64,000 nucleotides of DNA, from contig NZ_BQYI01000001.1 of NCBI RefSeq assembly GCF_027923405.1, positions 1,652,501 to 1,716,500 of the forward strand, in the 5' to 3' direction. A model generated the notes under the pieces. It ran no database searches and was not told where the DNA came from. It saw only the letters and a program-made list of their open reading frames with translations. The stretch is from Paenibacillus sp. YYML68. GTDB lineage: Bacteria > Bacillota > Bacilli > Paenibacillales > NBRC-103111. The position numbers and the translations under genes are program-made. This document shows positions 9,562 through 19,314 of the stretch, one piece after another. Numbering within the stretch: position 1 is the stretch's first letter; each line of letters begins with the position of its first letter.

Positions 9562-12266
9562 TGAGCGTGAGATACGTATGCAATACGTTTGGGGAGACGA
9601 ATATATTGGGACATAGAGTAGAGAGTGTACGGTGTGAGTATCGAACAAATCCAGTAGGAATCGATGTGAAGTGCCCTAGATTTAGTTGGAAAATGGTTTC
9701 TGATAGCCGCAATGTAGTTCAATCGTCTTATCAAATTCAAGTATCTATTAACGATCCGACCTTATCGGCGCTCCATTGGGATACAGGGAAAGTAGAATCC
9801 GATCAATCTATACATGTAGTGTACACAGGGCCCGACTTACTCCCTCGAACCAAGTATTATTATCGTGTCAGAGTGTGGTGTAATGCACTGGTGTCTGAAT
9901 GGAGTGATGTGAATTACTGGGAGACGGGGTTATTGGGGCAGGAAGAGTGGTATGCCCATTGGATTACTGGGGATCTATCACGCGATTCCTCGAATATGGA
10001 CGCGTGCCTTATGCTTCGCCGTGTATTCACTCTGAAGGGGAAGGTGAAGGATGCACGGTTGTATGCAACTGCATTAGGTCTATATGAGCTTCACCTTAAC
10101 GGGCGCAGGGTGGGAGATTGGTTATTTACACCCGGATGGACCTCGTACAATAATCGATTACAATATCAAGCCTATGAGGTTACCGAATTATTGAAGACGG
10201 AAGTAAATGCTATCGGTGCCCTTCTAGGGAATGGTTGGTATAAAGGAAATTTGGCCTTTGCCGAACAAAGAAATATTTATGGGAAGCAATTGGCATTATT
10301 GTGCCAGTTGCATATCACCTATGAAGATGGCACTGAGGATATGGTTATATCTGATGATCAGTGGAAATCAGCAACTGGCCCCTTATTATTCTCTGAGATA
10401 TACCACGGTGAAACCTACGATGCGCGATTAGCAAGGAACGGGTGGAATGAGGCGGAGGGTCTCGATTCTGATTGGGCAGGAACCCAAATTATCGATCATC
10501 CTAAAGACATATTGATAGCTCAAGAACATATGCCCACACGTATTATTCAAGAAATAAAGCCCGTTTCCATGATACACACGCCTTCAGGTGAAACCGTACT
10601 AGATATAGGACAAAACATGGTAGGCTGGGTTCATTTTAAGGTACAAGGGGAACGTGGACGAACCATTACATTGCAACATGCAGAAGTGCTTGATCGCAAC
10701 GGAGAATTCTATGTAGGTAATTTGAGGAATGCCAAGCAAACGATAAATTATGTGCTAAAGGGAGGGGAAGAGGAGGAGTACGAGCCTCATTTTTCTTACC
10801 AGGGATTTCGTTACGTGAAGGTTGAGGGATGGCCGGGAGAGCTAGACTTGCAGGACTTCACAGCCAAAGTGATTCATACCGATAATGAGATAACAGGGAC
10901 ATTCGAATGCTCGGATCATATGCTCAATCAGCTACAGCACAACATTGTGTGGGGCCAGAGAGGTAACTTTCTTGATGTGCCCACAGACTGCCCTCAAAGA
11001 GACGAAAGACTGGGCTGGACAGGAGACGCTCATGTTTTTATGCGGACAGCGTCGTTCAACATGAATACAGCGTTATTCTTTACGAAGTGGCTGCGAGACT
11101 TGAAGGCTGACCAGCTTCCAAGCGGTGGAGTGCCTCATGTCATTCCACATGTACTACGGGAGGAAGACCATTCTTCATCAGCCTGGGGTGATGCTGCGGT
11201 TATATGCCCATGGACACTCTATGTCTGTTATGGAGATGTAAGAATTCTGGAGGAACAATATGAAAGCATGAAGGCATGGGTAGAGTATATACGAAATCAA
11301 GGCGATAATGAGTATCTTTGGAATACAGGCTTTCACTTTGGCGATTGGCTTGGATTGGATGCGAAAGAAGATAGTTATGAGGGCGCAACTCCGAAGGATC
11401 TAATCGCAACTGCATTCTACGCTTATTCAACTAAGTTAGTGAAAGAGACAGCTCAAATCCTCAGTCATACCGAAGATGTAGTCAAGTATGAACGACTGTA
11501 CCAGCAAATAATCGAACATTTCAGTAGTGAGTTTGTTTCGCCTAATGGAAGATTGGTATCTCATACTCAGACTGCGCATGTGTTGGCTCTAATGTTCGAT
11601 GTTCTTAAAGTAAAGGATCGGCAAAGAGTGGCGGACACATTAGCTAAATTAATCATTGATAATAAGGTACATCTATCAACGGGGTTTGTGGGAACGCCTT
11701 ATTTATGCCATGTATTGTCACGGTTTGGCTACGTAGATCTCGCTTATCAATTAGTGTTGCAAAAGGACTACCCTTCATGGCTATATTCCATAAGTAAGGG
11801 GGCGACAACGATCTGGGAGCATTGGGACGGAATCAAAGAAGACGGCTCTTTCTGGAGTGACGATATGAATTCGTTCAACCATTATGCGTATGGTGCGGTT
11901 GGCGATTGGCTTTATCGAACCGTAGCTGGTATTGATACATCGATAGATCGGCCTGGATATAAGCATATTGTAATATGTCCTAGCTTTGGAACAGAATTAA
12001 GCTGGGTCAACGCCAGTTATGATAGCATGTATGGTACAATTCACTCCAAGTGGATGAAGCTGCCTGACGGTATGCAGATCTATATCTCAATTCCGCCCAA
12101 CACTGATGCAACGGTACGATTTAGCGGAGTAAGCAGAGTGGAGCAAATAAGGGAAAGTGATTCGGCGATACCGGAAATGGAAGGCTTATTGGACTGGGGT
12201 CTTAACGATGGGCATGTCGAATTGCGAGTAGGATCGGGTCATTATCACTTTACGATTGAGCATTGA
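9561..12266 (+). CDS. Alpha-L-rhamnosidase, GH78 family
   Basis: A 901-residue enzyme without a signal peptide, so probably cytosolic. The N-terminal region carries a fibronectin-like domain and the beta-sandwich domains of Bac_rhamnosid proteins. The central (alpha/alpha)6 barrel holds the GH78 signature 'DCPQRDERLGWTGD' (about residues 476-489), which contains the acidic catalytic residues, and 'TIWEHWDG' later on, a second conserved acidic site. GH78 enzymes remove terminal alpha-L-rhamnose. It directly follows the importer genes, implying that imported rhamnose-containing oligosaccharides are trimmed inside the cell. Confidence 0.92.
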   Translation: MSVRYVCNTFGETNILGHRVESVRCEYRTNPVGIDVKCPRFSWKMVSDSRNVVQSSYQIQVSINDPTLSALHWDTGKVESDQSIHVVYTGPDLLPRTKYYYRVRVWCNALVSEWSDVNYWETGLLGQEEWYAHWITGDLSRDSSNMDACLMLRRVFTLKGKVKDARLYATALGLYELHLNGRRVGDWLFTPGWTSYNNRLQYQAYEVTELLKTEVNAIGALLGNGWYKGNLAFAEQRNIYGKQLALLCQLHITYEDGTEDMVISDDQWKSATGPLLFSEIYHGETYDARLARNGWNEAEGLDSDWAGTQIIDHPKDILIAQEHMPTRIIQEIKPVSMIHTPSGETVLDIGQNMVGWVHFKVQGERGRTITLQHAEVLDRNGEFYVGNLRNAKQTINYVLKGGEEEEYEPHFSYQGFRYVKVEGWPGELDLQDFTAKVIHTDNEITGTFECSDHMLNQLQHNIVWGQRGNFLDVPTDCPQRDERLGWTGDAHVFMRTASFNMNTALFFTKWLRDLKADQLPSGGVPHVIPHVLREEDHSSSAWGDAAVICPWTLYVCYGDVRILEEQYESMKAWVEYIRNQGDNEYLWNTGFHFGDWLGLDAKEDSYEGATPKDLIATAFYAYSTKLVKETAQILSHTEDVVKYERLYQQIIEHFSSEFVSPNGRLVSHTQTAHVLALMFDVLKVKDRQRVADTLAKLIIDNKVHLSTGFVGTPYLCHVLSRFGYVDLAYQLVLQKDYPSWLYSISKGATTIWEHWDGIKEDGSFWSDDMNSFNHYAYGAVGDWLYRTVAGIDTSIDRPGYKHIVICPSFGTELSWVNASYDSMYGTIHSKWMKLPDGMQIYISIPPNTDATVRFSGVSRVEQIRESDSAIPEMEGLLDWGLNDGHVELRVGSGHYHFTIEH

Positions 12267-12309
12267 TCACATATATCGAGGTATATATTAGGATGAGGAG
12301 GCGGTTGAC

Positions 12310-13839
12310 GTGCGACCGAATATTATTTTTTTGATGACGGACCAACAGCGCTGGGACTGCATTGGAAGGTACAATAAGTATATTCATACCCCTACTATCG
12401 ACAAGCTGGCGGATGAGGGGATCGTTTACAGCCAGGCGGTTTGCCAAGCACCGATGTGTGTACCAAGCCGCTACTCGATGATGTATGGTCTATATCCATC
12501 GCAGCTTGGGATTCGCACGAATTCGGGCGGTATTACGAATGAAGAACTGTTGCCTGTTGACCCACTCCCGGAGCTTATGCGCCAAGCTGGTTATCAGACC
12601 GCAGGGTTTGGCAAGACCCACTGGAATCATAATACTAAGGAGGTTCCCGAACCGTCCGCCCGAGGCTTTGAGCATCGCGCGATTGGATTAACTCGTGAGA
12701 GCGGACATTACGAACAAGGTGCTGTCATGATGGGGGATTCGCATCCAGAGCGACTTCAGGCGTATACAGAAGAGACGAACAATTACGGTGACGGCGAAGA
12801 GAATGCTAATGGATATATTGGCTGTACCAGTATGATTCCAATGAACTATCATCGCGATGGATGGGTCGCTGAGCAATGCTTACAGTTTATCGAGGATGGC
12901 GGGATTGATTCAGAACGGCCGCTGTTTCTGTATTTGTCATTTTTAAAACCACATGCGGGCTATAATGTCCCAAAACAATTCGAGGAGCTCTATCGTCTGG
13001 AGGATATTCCTGACATCCAGCAGCCACCCTGGGAGACGGAGTCGGATACGCACCTTGCGGCAACGGATGCACTTAATCAGGGAAGCCTAAATGATTATCG
13101 CGAGAAGCGTGACGCTTGGGAAGCGATGAGCCCACTCGAACGACGCCAGTCCACGTTAAGGTATTGGGCGAACTGCTCATGGCTGGATCATTATTTCGGT
13201 CAAGTATTGGAGCGATTGCGAGAACGGGGAGTACTGGATCATGCGTTGATCGTATTCTGCTCGGATCATGGAGAGATGCTCAGCGAGCGCCGCTTCCGTT
13301 TTTCCAAGTATTGCTTGTATGACAGCAGCGTGCGTGTACCTCTCCTTCTATCGGGTTCTTATATTGCCGAGGATCAACGCGGGACGACGGATGAACGTAT
13401 GGCCGAGCTGATTGATCTCGTGCCTACGCTGTCTAACGTGGCGGGCTTGCCACGAAATTTGATGCTGCCCGGACTCGATTTGCTCGGTCAGGAGGTACGA
13501 AGCGGGACATTCTGTGAATTTCATGGCAAAGGAGTACCTGTTCATTCCGCTCCGGCGTATATGTGGAGGACTAAGGAATGGAAGTTGATTATGTACCTGG
13601 ATGGGGCGATCGGCAATCCTCTGTCCAATCATCAGGAAGCGTTCGGAGAACTGTATGATCTGATCAATGACCCTAATGAGTGGAATAATGTATACTCTGA
13701 TGATGCCTATGCTCGGATACGGGAACGGTTGAAGACAGACCTGTTGATGCATCTGGCGGTCGCATGGGCGAAGGCCCCGGCTTTTTATGATAGAAGGGGA
13801 TTGGTTGGTTTGAAGCCATATAGAGGTAACCTCATATGA
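12310..13839 (+). CDS. Sulfatase (Cys-type, S1 family)
   Basis: A 509-residue sulfatase. The N-terminal metal-binding run 'IIFLMTDQQRWDC' and the signature 'CVPSRYSMMYG', with the formylglycine-forming cysteine at C50 (C-x-P-x-R), are intact. 'FCSDHGEM' supplies the second metal-binding Asp-His pair. The enzyme needs a formylglycine-generating enzyme or anSME maturase, not seen in this window. No signal peptide is visible, so it likely acts in the cytosol on imported sugars. The GTG start at 12310 has GAGGAGG upstream, and the gene overlaps the next by 4 bases. Confidence 0.9.
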   Translation: MRPNIIFLMTDQQRWDCIGRYNKYIHTPTIDKLADEGIVYSQAVCQAPMCVPSRYSMMYGLYPSQLGIRTNSGGITNEELLPVDPLPELMRQAGYQTAGFGKTHWNHNTKEVPEPSARGFEHRAIGLTRESGHYEQGAVMMGDSHPERLQAYTEETNNYGDGEENANGYIGCTSMIPMNYHRDGWVAEQCLQFIEDGGIDSERPLFLYLSFLKPHAGYNVPKQFEELYRLEDIPDIQQPPWETESDTHLAATDALNQGSLNDYREKRDAWEAMSPLERRQSTLRYWANCSWLDHYFGQVLERLRERGVLDHALIVFCSDHGEMLSERRFRFSKYCLYDSSVRVPLLLSGSYIAEDQRGTTDERMAELIDLVPTLSNVAGLPRNLMLPGLDLLGQEVRSGTFCEFHGKGVPVHSAPAYMWRTKEWKLIMYLDGAIGNPLSNHQEAFGELYDLINDPNEWNNVYSDDAYARIRERLKTDLLMHLAVAWAKAPAFYDRRGLVGLKPYRGNLI

Positions 13840-16508
13840 ACGGATATACGAATCTGAAAGCGCAATTTACGTCAGCTTCACCCCCGCGCAGTTTATTCCC
13901 TCTGCTGTGGTTGCATGGTGATCCCCGGGAGACAGAAGCTGTCATTCGTCAAGAGATTGCCGCCATGGACGAAGGGGGATGCGGTGGATTTATTATTGAA
14001 TCACGTCCGCATTGTGATTATTTAGGTGAGGGCTGGTGGAGGGATCTTGACATCTGTCTTGATGAAGCTCAGAAACGAGGCATGAAGGTATGGATATTTG
14101 ATGAAGAGTACTATCCTTCGGGTATTGCAGGAGGTAAAGTGCTGCAGAGGATGCCTGAAGGTCGAATGAAGGTGCTCGTCAGGGACACTAGAAGGTGGAA
14201 TGCTTCGGAGGCTGCGTTTCATAAGACGGATTATAATGATATGGACACGATATGCAAATGTGTATGTGTGCCTGAAACGGACGGTAAACCACAATGGACG
14301 CGTTCTGTGCGCTTCGATGAAGTAGATGATTTGTTGTCGTGGCAGTCCACAGAACGGAATGAGCCAGCATCCTGGCTCATTCATGTCATTGGTCTCAAGC
14401 CATCTTGGAGCGGTCGAATGTTTGATAAGATGGTGGATTATATCGATCCACAAATCACTGACTGCTTTATTGCGATAACCTATGAAGAGACTAAGGCTCG
14501 ATTCGGTCATCTATTTGGAACGGTAATCCAAGGGTTCTTTGGCGACGAAACAAGCTTTGAAAATTTCGCTTCCTATGATGTCCTGTTTGGGGAAGACACT
14601 CCTTGTATGCCGTGGACCCGGTCTATGCGTGAAGCTTTCTTCGAAATGAAAGGATATGACTTGTTTGATGAGCTGGAGTGGCTCTGGTACGAGCATGCTG
14701 ACGGTCGTGACGCAAGGGTGCGGTTCGACTTTATGGACGTAATTACCCGACTATTCTCTCAGCATTTTTTTGCCAAAATCCAAGCCTGGTGTCATGCAGA
14801 AGGCGTTAGTTTTATTGGACATGTTGTGGAGGACAATCAAGCACATATGCACCACGGCTATGGAGTGGGTCATTACTTTCGTACTACCCGTCACTTTGAT
14901 ATGGGAGGCTATGATTTCGTCCTGCGTCAGGTGGACTCGGAGCAAAAGCTGGAGCCTTATGTGGAAAACTATCCTCAATTTTCTCAGTATCGAGAAGCCT
15001 CGAATCCTGATTTCTTCCAGTACACACTGGGAAAGCTGGCACAATCCCAAGCTCATCTTGAAATCGGAACCGATTTAGTGATGTGCGAGAATTTTGGTGC
15101 TTATGGCTGGGACCTTGGACTTCGAGAGATGAAATGGCTGACGGACTGGATGACCGCGCGCGGTACGAACTGGTATGTTCCACATGCATTCTCTCCGATC
15201 TTTCCTGACGACGATTGTCCGCCGCACTTTTATGCTGGGGGGCGTAACCCGCAATGGAGCTTCTTCAGGAAATGGGCTGATTATGCGAACCGATCCTGTC
15301 TCATGCTGAAGGAAGCGGAGCACGTGTCAAGGATCGCTGTATTGTATCCGGCTGAATCACACTGGGCCGGAGATGAGACTTTGCTTGATCAGGTTGCCAA
15401 AGTATTGATGCAGCAGCAATATGATTTTGACATTCTTTCCATGGATTTATTAATGGATCGTGAACGGTGTCATCTTGTAGAAGGGAAGCTATGCATTGCC
15501 CAGCATCAGTTCTCATGTATATTGCTGCCCGGAATCGAAACTGTGCCGCTCGAGGTGCTTGAGCGTCTGCTGGAATTTCGTGATTCCGGTGGACTTCTAC
15601 TTGAGGTCGAGCTCAGCTTGAAGAAGGATTGCCGTGGACGTCACGATCTTATTCAATCACGACTTGCATCGATAAATGAGAGGGAAGGTCCTATTAGTCT
15701 AAGTAGCTTGACTGACAGGCTGAACCAGCATTCAGGCTTGAGAAGCTTACAGCTAGGCCATTCTTTCCCTGAGCTCCGATACTGTCACTATCAGCGAGAA
15801 GGTCTTGATATGTTCTTTTTGAATAACGAGAGCGTACAGCTGATATTCGAGGATGAAGTTATTTTCTGCGCTTCCGGAACCCCGGAATTATGGGATGCGA
15901 TGAGTGGAACAGTCATTCCACTGTCTGGATATGAACAACGCGAAGGGAACACGGCTATTCCGATGCGACTGGCCCCATATGAGGCAATATTCGTAGTATT
16001 CCACTCGGATGGCGGAGACGGTCTCGAGGTACGAAGCTCGAGTACCAGCCTCGAGCATAGGTCTGAAGCATACAACTATCCGCTCACCGACTGGAGTAGT
16101 ATTCATAGCAGCAGTTCGGTTGCTCCCTTGCACGATGGGCACTCCCTGCCCGCTCCTGGAAATTGGATGGAGCAAGACGGGTTCGAATCATTTAGTGGTA
16201 CGATTACTTATGCATGCAGCTTTACGCTGGATACGAGTGTATTGGAGCGGATTGATCAGAGTCACGCACGTGTAGACCTTGGTGAAGTGCATGAAACGGC
16301 TGTATTGTCAATCAACAGCTATCAGCTGCCTTCTAAAATTTGCCCTCCCTATGCTTGGGAGGTGCCACGAGATTTTTTTCAAGAGGGAACTAATACGCTT
16401 GTCCTGGAGGTAACGAACACTCTTGGCGCTTCTGTTCGTAGTACCTTTAATCGAAAGACTCCGGCTCCTTCCGGCTGGATAGGTCCTGCCATGTTAGTGA
16501 TATCGTAG
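13836..16508 (+). CDS. GH106-like glycoside hydrolase (probable alpha-L-rhamnosidase)
   Basis: An 890-residue protein whose N-terminal half resembles the Glyco_hydro_106 family: 'GGCGGFIIESRP', 'KRGMKVWIFDEEYYPSG' and long TIM-barrel sequence with conserved acids. The C-terminal ~150 residues ('LGEVHETAVLSIN', 'GTNTLVLEVTNTLG') form a galactose-binding-like beta-sandwich as in GH2/GH106 enzymes. GH106 members remove alpha-L-rhamnose, so a second rhamnosidase with different linkage preference is plausible. It has no signal peptide. It overlaps the sulfatase gene, so desulfation and cleavage are coupled. The family call is by pattern, without alignment. Confidence 0.72.
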   Translation: MNGYTNLKAQFTSASPPRSLFPLLWLHGDPRETEAVIRQEIAAMDEGGCGGFIIESRPHCDYLGEGWWRDLDICLDEAQKRGMKVWIFDEEYYPSGIAGGKVLQRMPEGRMKVLVRDTRRWNASEAAFHKTDYNDMDTICKCVCVPETDGKPQWTRSVRFDEVDDLLSWQSTERNEPASWLIHVIGLKPSWSGRMFDKMVDYIDPQITDCFIAITYEETKARFGHLFGTVIQGFFGDETSFENFASYDVLFGEDTPCMPWTRSMREAFFEMKGYDLFDELEWLWYEHADGRDARVRFDFMDVITRLFSQHFFAKIQAWCHAEGVSFIGHVVEDNQAHMHHGYGVGHYFRTTRHFDMGGYDFVLRQVDSEQKLEPYVENYPQFSQYREASNPDFFQYTLGKLAQSQAHLEIGTDLVMCENFGAYGWDLGLREMKWLTDWMTARGTNWYVPHAFSPIFPDDDCPPHFYAGGRNPQWSFFRKWADYANRSCLMLKEAEHVSRIAVLYPAESHWAGDETLLDQVAKVLMQQQYDFDILSMDLLMDRERCHLVEGKLCIAQHQFSCILLPGIETVPLEVLERLLEFRDSGGLLLEVELSLKKDCRGRHDLIQSRLASINEREGPISLSSLTDRLNQHSGLRSLQLGHSFPELRYCHYQREGLDMFFLNNESVQLIFEDEVIFCASGTPELWDAMSGTVIPLSGYEQREGNTAIPMRLAPYEAIFVVFHSDGGDGLEVRSSSTSLEHRSEAYNYPLTDWSSIHSSSSVAPLHDGHSLPAPGNWMEQDGFESFSGTITYACSFTLDTSVLERIDQSHARVDLGEVHETAVLSINSYQLPSKICPPYAWEVPRDFFQEGTNTLVLEVTNTLGASVRSTFNRKTPAPSGWIGPAMLVIS

Positions 16509-16533
16509 AGAGCGATGGGACATGCGGAAGGGA

Positions 16534-16567
16534 CTGCCCCTAGATCGAGTTCGACCTTATGGGGCAG
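16534..16567. terminator. Hairpin between the GH106 and LacI genes
   Basis: CTGCCCC (16534-16540) pairs with GGGGCAG (16561-16567) around an inner TCGA/TCGA pairing. T-runs are weak on both sides. It lies between two convergent genes and probably ends both transcripts. Confidence 0.55.
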
Positions 16568-16594
16568 ATTTCCTCTGGATAATACAGTTACTGC

Positions 16595-17635
16595 TCAAGG
16601 CTCTAACGGTTTTGTTGAGCCGCAGCTATTCCGAATGAAGAGTTCGCTGGGGATAATTATATTTTGTGGATGAAAATTTCTTTTGTTATGTTTGATTTGT
16701 TTTAATAATAGACGAGCTGCTTCCTTACCTATCTGGTACAGTTCCGTAGAGATGGAGGTGATTTGATGCTTCTTAGCGATATCTGAATTCTCAAAGCTTA
16801 CTAAAGCCAGATCATTAGGGATGCTAAGTCCGAATTCAGTACAGTATTGTAACACACCTAGAGCTTGAATATCTCTTCCTGTAATTACTGCGGTTGGAGG
16901 TTTTTTCAACGAAAAAAATGATCGCATGGCCTCATAACCACTTTCTTCTCTTGTATCACCTATATAAAAATAACGATGATCGATCTTGATATGGTTGTCT
17001 TGCATGGCCGCCTTATAGCCTTGGTATCGGTCCTCCGAAAGAAGATAATCTAGAGAACCAGGACTGATGAAGGCGATCTCCTTATGGCCCAGTTGAATAA
17101 GATGTAGTGTATTTCGATAACTGATCTCGAAATTATCCACATTAACGGTATTCATAGTCATATTATTTATGGGAGGTCCCATAAAGACAAAAGGGTAGTT
17201 GTTCTGTGACAAATAGGAAATGGGCTCGATATGATCTGAAGGACTGAAAAATAAAAAACCATCAACCGTTTTTGATTTTGCCAACGACTCAATTTTCGAA
17301 TGGCTTGATGAAGCATGATCCCAAGAGAGCAAGAGGTTATAGTTATGCTCGTCTATGACTTCACCGATGCCTTGAAGCATATCGTTTAACAACGTATTGC
17401 CCATAAACTTGAATATATTTGATTTGGGATTTGGAATGTGTAGACAGATCGAATAGGTTTTGTTGGTAACGAGACTGCGAGCAGAGGAGCTTGGTACATA
17501 ATTTAATCGATCTACAGCCTCCATTATACGTTTTTTCGTCTCCTCAGCGACTGGAGCGGTTCCGTTTAATGCGAAAGATACTGTAGATATGCTCACATTG
17601 GCTTCTCTTGCAATATCTTTAATTGTGGTCTTCAT
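16595..17635 (-). CDS. LacI-family transcriptional repressor
   Basis: A 346-residue LacI/GalR regulator. The N-terminal helix-turn-helix 'TIKDIAREANVSISTVSFAL' and hinge region 'YVPSSSARSL' are intact, followed by a periplasmic-binding-protein-like effector domain. The start at 17635 is chosen because the family begins 'MKTTIKDIA' and AAGGGA lies upstream; the frame stays open ten codons more. The palindrome TAAAAACGTTTTA at 17698-17710 lies 63 bases upstream, and the same motif occurs at the importer promoter. This suggests the protein represses itself, the adjacent sulfatase and the importer operon, with a sugar as inducer. Confidence 0.9.
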   Translation of the reverse strand: MKTTIKDIAREANVSISTVSFALNGTAPVAEETKKRIMEAVDRLNYVPSSSARSLVTNKTYSICLHIPNPKSNIFKFMGNTLLNDMLQGIGEVIDEHNYNLLLSWDHASSSHSKIESLAKSKTVDGFLFFSPSDHIEPISYLSQNNYPFVFMGPPINNMTMNTVNVDNFEISYRNTLHLIQLGHKEIAFISPGSLDYLLSEDRYQGYKAAMQDNHIKIDHRYFYIGDTREESGYEAMRSFFSLKKPPTAVITGRDIQALGVLQYCTEFGLSIPNDLALVSFENSDIAKKHQITSISTELYQIGKEAARLLLKQIKHNKRNFHPQNIIIPSELFIRNSCGSTKPLEP

Positions 17636-17696
17636 TATTGTCATTCCCTTCCATGTGCCTGTCATTTCAAGCTGTGTGAGTGGAGTACGTATAGCG

Positions 17697-17711
17697 GTAA
17701 AAACGTTTTAT
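17697..17711. promoter_or_regulatory. LacI-type operator copy 3 between lacI-like and sulfatase genes
   Basis: GTAAAAACGTTTTAT shares the CG-centred core with the copies at 6149 and 6296. It sits in the divergent region between the repressor (minus) and the second sulfatase (plus). Confidence 0.65.
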
Positions 17712-17842
17712 ATATTGTATCTTAATTCATGCCCGAGTAACAAGCCGTTGAATGTAAATAGGTAGAACGTAGAAGGTGGACAGTCGTTTTGAACTAGTGA
17801 TGTGTCATGTTGAATATTTATGATGATAAGGGGGATTGTGCG

Positions 17843-19189
17843 ATGAATGGTGTAAAGCCCAACGTCGTCTATATTTTCAGTGATCAGCATCGAGCTGAAG
17901 CCGTGGGGTATGAGAATCATCCTGATGTTAAGACTCCGAACATGGATCAATTAGCTCAACAAGCGCTTCGATTTACTACAGCTGTATCTTGTATGCCCGT
18001 ATGCGCGCCATATCGGGCGAGCTTAATGACGGGGCAATATCCATTGACTCATGGCGTGTTTGTTAATGATGTTCAACTTAGCAATACAGCCGTGTCTTTA
18101 GGGCAAGCCTTTCAAGCGGGAGGCTATCATACAGCTTACATTGGAAAGTGGCATTTAGACGGTCCCAATAGAAGTGCATTCATTCCCGTGGAAAGAAGAC
18201 AAGGCTTTGATCATTGGTGTGTGCTGAATTGTACGCATGATTACAATACATCCAACTATTATGATAATGAGGACCAATTTAAGCAGTGGGAAGGTTACGA
18301 TGCATTCGCGCAGACGAAAGAAGCGCAGCGCTATATTTCTCAATATAAGGACGACAAGCCATTTATTCTTGTGCTCTCCTGGGGGCCGCCACACAATCCT
18401 TATGAAACTGCACCGAAAGCTTACCGAGATATGTATGATCCCCAGCAATTAACCTTGAGAGGCAACATACCACACGCCGATGAAGAAAAGGCTAGAGAAG
18501 AATTGGCAGGTTACTACTCACATATTACAGCCTTGGACGATTGCCTCGGAAGCTTAATGGAAACGATAACAGAAAAAGGGATATTGAACGATACCATTGT
18601 TATATATACCTCGGATCACGGTGACATGCTCTACTCTCATGGAGAAATTCGGAAGCAAAGACCTTGGGACGAATCCATACGAGTACCCTTCTTGCTTCAT
18701 TATCCACGTGAATTCGGTAATAAGGCAAAGGAAATTAGCATCCCGTTCAATACACCAGACATTATGCCCACTCTGCTGGGGTTATGCGGGTTGACTATTC
18801 CCGAAACCGTGGAGGGGACGAACTTCACACCGCATCTTCTTGGAGAAGAAACATTGCACATTGAGGAAGCCTTAATAATGTGCCCCCATCCATTCGGTGA
18901 GTATAAACGAATTCAGAATGGAAGAGAATACCGAGGGATACGGACAGAACGTTATACCTACGTTAAGGATTTGAAGGGTCCGTGGCTGTTGTATGACAAT
19001 AAAGTGGATCCACTGCAACTACATAATTTGGTTGATCTTCATGAATACGAGCAGCTTCAAAAAGACCTGGACCTAAGATTAATGAGCCTATTGAAACAGC
19101 GCGATGACGATTTTTTACCCGGAGAGGCTTACATTGACAGGTGGGGATATGAAGTTGATCAGAATGGGACAGTTCCGTTCGTGCTGTAA
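17843..19189 (+). CDS. Sulfatase (Cys-type, S1 family)
   Basis: A 448-residue sulfatase different from the one at 12310. It has 'VVYIFSDQHRAEAVG' at the N-terminus and the activation signature 'CAPYRASLMTGQYP' with the formylglycine cysteine at C54. 'TSDHGDML' gives the second metal-site motif. The start at 17843 is preferred because the family begins just before the metal motif and a GGGGGATTGTG site precedes it. There is no signal peptide. It is divergent from the LacI gene with an operator between them, so it belongs to the same glycan regulon. Its sulfate-ester position specificity is unknown. Confidence 0.9.
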   Translation: MNGVKPNVVYIFSDQHRAEAVGYENHPDVKTPNMDQLAQQALRFTTAVSCMPVCAPYRASLMTGQYPLTHGVFVNDVQLSNTAVSLGQAFQAGGYHTAYIGKWHLDGPNRSAFIPVERRQGFDHWCVLNCTHDYNTSNYYDNEDQFKQWEGYDAFAQTKEAQRYISQYKDDKPFILVLSWGPPHNPYETAPKAYRDMYDPQQLTLRGNIPHADEEKAREELAGYYSHITALDDCLGSLMETITEKGILNDTIVIYTSDHGDMLYSHGEIRKQRPWDESIRVPFLLHYPREFGNKAKEISIPFNTPDIMPTLLGLCGLTIPETVEGTNFTPHLLGEETLHIEEALIMCPHPFGEYKRIQNGREYRGIRTERYTYVKDLKGPWLLYDNKVDPLQLHNLVDLHEYEQLQKDLDLRLMSLLKQRDDDFLPGEAYIDRWGYEVDQNGTVPFVL

Positions 19190-19255
19190 GGCTTGAATAG
19201 GATTAATGTGGCTTAGGCTGATGTCGTTAATTCTCGTCGTTCCATGCATATCCCC

Positions 19256-19306
19256 CTCCTTGTTGTCTCAAGCTATAGGCAGACCACTAAATGAGACAAC
19301 AAGGAG
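19256..19306 (+). promoter_or_regulatory. Hairpin that sequesters the ribosome site of the NlpC/P60 gene
   Basis: A perfect 15-bp inverted repeat (19256-19270 with 19292-19306, 21-base loop) has AAGGAG of the downstream gene as the end of its right arm. When folded, the ribosome site of the ATG at 19315 is paired. There is no T-run, so it is not a simple terminator. Translation control, for example by temperature, a protein or RNA processing, is a reasonable inference. Confidence 0.6.
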
Positions 19307-19314
19307 TCGTGAAC

